Assembly: GCF_023614235.1 (NCBI RefSeq)
Contig: NZ_CP094264.1
Location: forward strand, 3,286,001-3,350,000
Length of the DNA: 64,000 bases
Reading direction: 5' to 3'
DNA from: Streptomyces sp. MRC013
GTDB taxonomy: Bacteria > Actinomycetota > Actinomycetes > Streptomycetales > Streptomycetaceae
Part shown: positions 63,216 through 64,000 of the stretch, one piece after another
Layout: every line of letters starts with the position of its first letter
How positions within the stretch are numbered: the stretch's first letter is position 1
Program-made: the position numbers and the translations under genes
The notes under the pieces: generated by a model
Database searches by the model: none
Told to the model about the DNA's origin: nothing
Seen by the model: only the letters and a program-made list of their open reading frames with translations

Positions 63216-64000
63216 TCAGCCGGCGGCCAGGGCCGTCCGGACGAGGTGCAGGCGCAGGACGCACGGGACGCGCCCGTCCGGGCCGGCGAGCGGGGCGACC
63301 TCCGCGAGGAACGCCCCGCGCAGCGCCGCCGTGTCCGGCCCGGACAGCGGCGCCAGGTCGTACAGGCCCGAGACGGCCCCCCACACCTCCTCCGCGGTCC
63401 CGTCGAGCCGCAGCGGCACGGTCTCCCGGACGACGGGCCCGAAGCCGGCGGCCCGCAGCAGCCCGTCGAGGCCCTCGCGGGTACGGGTCCGGGGGTCGCC
63501 CAGCCTCGGGACGCGCCGCCCGGCGGGCAGGGCCTCCACGGCGGCCCGCAGCAGCGGCTGGAACCGTCCGTACGCGTCGTCGCCGCCGGGGACGGCCCCG
63601 CCGCCCACCACGCACGCGAGGACGCCGCCCGGCGCGAGGACGCGCGCCACCTCGGCGGCGACCCGCTCCACGTCGTCCACCAGCATCAGCACCAGGTGCG
63701 ACACGCAGGCGTCGAAGACCCCGTCCGCGAACGGCAGCCGCTGCCCCCGCCCCTGCACCAGCGCCGCCCCGGCGGGCACCCCGGCCCGCCCGCGCGCCGC
63801 GGCCAGCGCCTCGGCCGACAGGTCCACCCCGGCCAGCACCCGCCCGGCGGGGGCGCCCGCCTCCCGCGCGAGCAGCTCCAGCAGCACCCCGTCGCCGCAC
63901 CCCAGGTCGAGCACCGCGCCCGCCCCGCGGACCAGGTCGCCCAGCATCGCGTAGCTGGACCGCCCGTCGGGCCCGGCGCCCCGCACCAGTGCCTCCCCGG
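63216..64000 (-). CDS. SAM-dependent methyltransferase, class I (N-terminus beyond window)
   Basis: 261 codons are visible, running off the right edge. Motif I is AVLDLGCGDGVLLELLAREA, motif II AGVDLSAEALAAARGR, motif III LPFADGVFDACVSHLVLMLV (post-SAM), and RVLAPGGVLACVVGGG follows. These are hallmarks of the Methyltransf_11 family. The substrate cannot be told. It is transcribed towards the DUF4287 gene and ends 33 bp from it. Confidence 0.85.
   Translation of the reverse strand, partial: GEALVRGAGPDGRSSYAMLGDLVRGAGAVLDLGCGDGVLLELLAREAGAPAGRVLAGVDLSAEALAAARGRAGVPAGAALVQGRGQRLPFADGVFDACVSHLVLMLVDDVERVAAEVARVLAPGGVLACVVGGGAVPGGDDAYGRFQPLLRAAVEALPAGRRVPRLGDPRTRTREGLDGLLRAAGFGPVVRETVPLRLDGTAEEVWGAVSGLYDLAPLSGPDTAALRGAFLAEVAPLAGPDGRVPCVLRLHLVRTALAAG

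Overview
This 64 kb window is a piece of a Streptomyces (or very close actinomycete) chromosome. The evidence is the roughly 70-75% GC, strong GC bias at third codon positions, GTG/TTG starts with 4-bp GTGA/ATGA overlaps, paired resuscitation-promoting factors, a tRNA-Leu(UAA) gene that is recognisably bldA, and a gene order (glmU ... mfd ... mazG ... rpfC-rpfA-eno-divIC-DUF501-ppx-ndh ... thiolase-CBS ... hut) that from memory matches the S. coelicolor chromosomal core.

Layout. 1-2.9 kb: 3' part of glmU, tRNA-Gln, an orphan sensor kinase. 2.9-7.9 kb: a compact toxin/immunity-like locus with a SUKH-3 protein, a YwqJ-type deaminase, a WHH-nuclease/SUKH fusion and a YrhB-like/proline-rich/deaminase/SUKH-4 protein. 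9-13.3 kb: mfd and a secreted HNH lipoprotein, then a decayed acetyltransferase-like pseudogene. 13.9-22.3 kb: an envelope block (DUF4190-like protein, membrane protein coupled to a Ser/Thr kinase, methyltransferase-like protein, and YfhO + GtrB-like + GtrA-like glycosylation genes). 22.3-24 kb: SurA-like lipoprotein and mazG. 24.3-29.4 kb: an accessory insertion with an ATP-binding regulator, a small coupled ORF, an XRE regulator carrying a TTA codon, and a PaeR7I-type restriction-modification pair. 29.6-39.7 kb: P450, rpfC, a c-di-AMP (ydaO) riboswitch plus rpfA, eno, divIC, DUF501, ppx, a RelE/Phd toxin-antitoxin pair, and ndh with two Rex-like operators. 40-43.6 kb: MacB/LolCDE-like ABC transporter. 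44 kb: bldA. 44.4-53.3 kb: assorted conserved genes, thiolase, SGNH hydrolase and cystathionine beta-synthase. 54-62.9 kb: histidine utilisation, with an RpiR regulator beside a perfect palindrome, a PLP decarboxylase-like gene divergent from hutU, an M20 amidohydrolase, hutF and hutI. The window ends in a small DUF4287 gene and a truncated methyltransferase.

Two themes cut across the window. First, ten single-base indels break nine otherwise intact genes. Nearly all lie in C or G runs of 4-7 bases, and each gene is restored by one base; this looks like systematic homopolymer sequencing error rather than biology. The exception is the pseudogene at about 13.5 kb, which has a nonsense codon and internal loss. 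Second, several genes start 6-7 bases after a TANNNT -10-like box with no Shine-Dalgarno, suggesting leaderless transcripts. The most distinctive biology is the SUKH/deaminase/WHH locus, the in-frame insertion of a Streptomyces palindromic repeat into hutI, the bldA gene together with a TTA-containing XRE regulator, and the shared operator-like motif linking the RpiR regulator to hutU.
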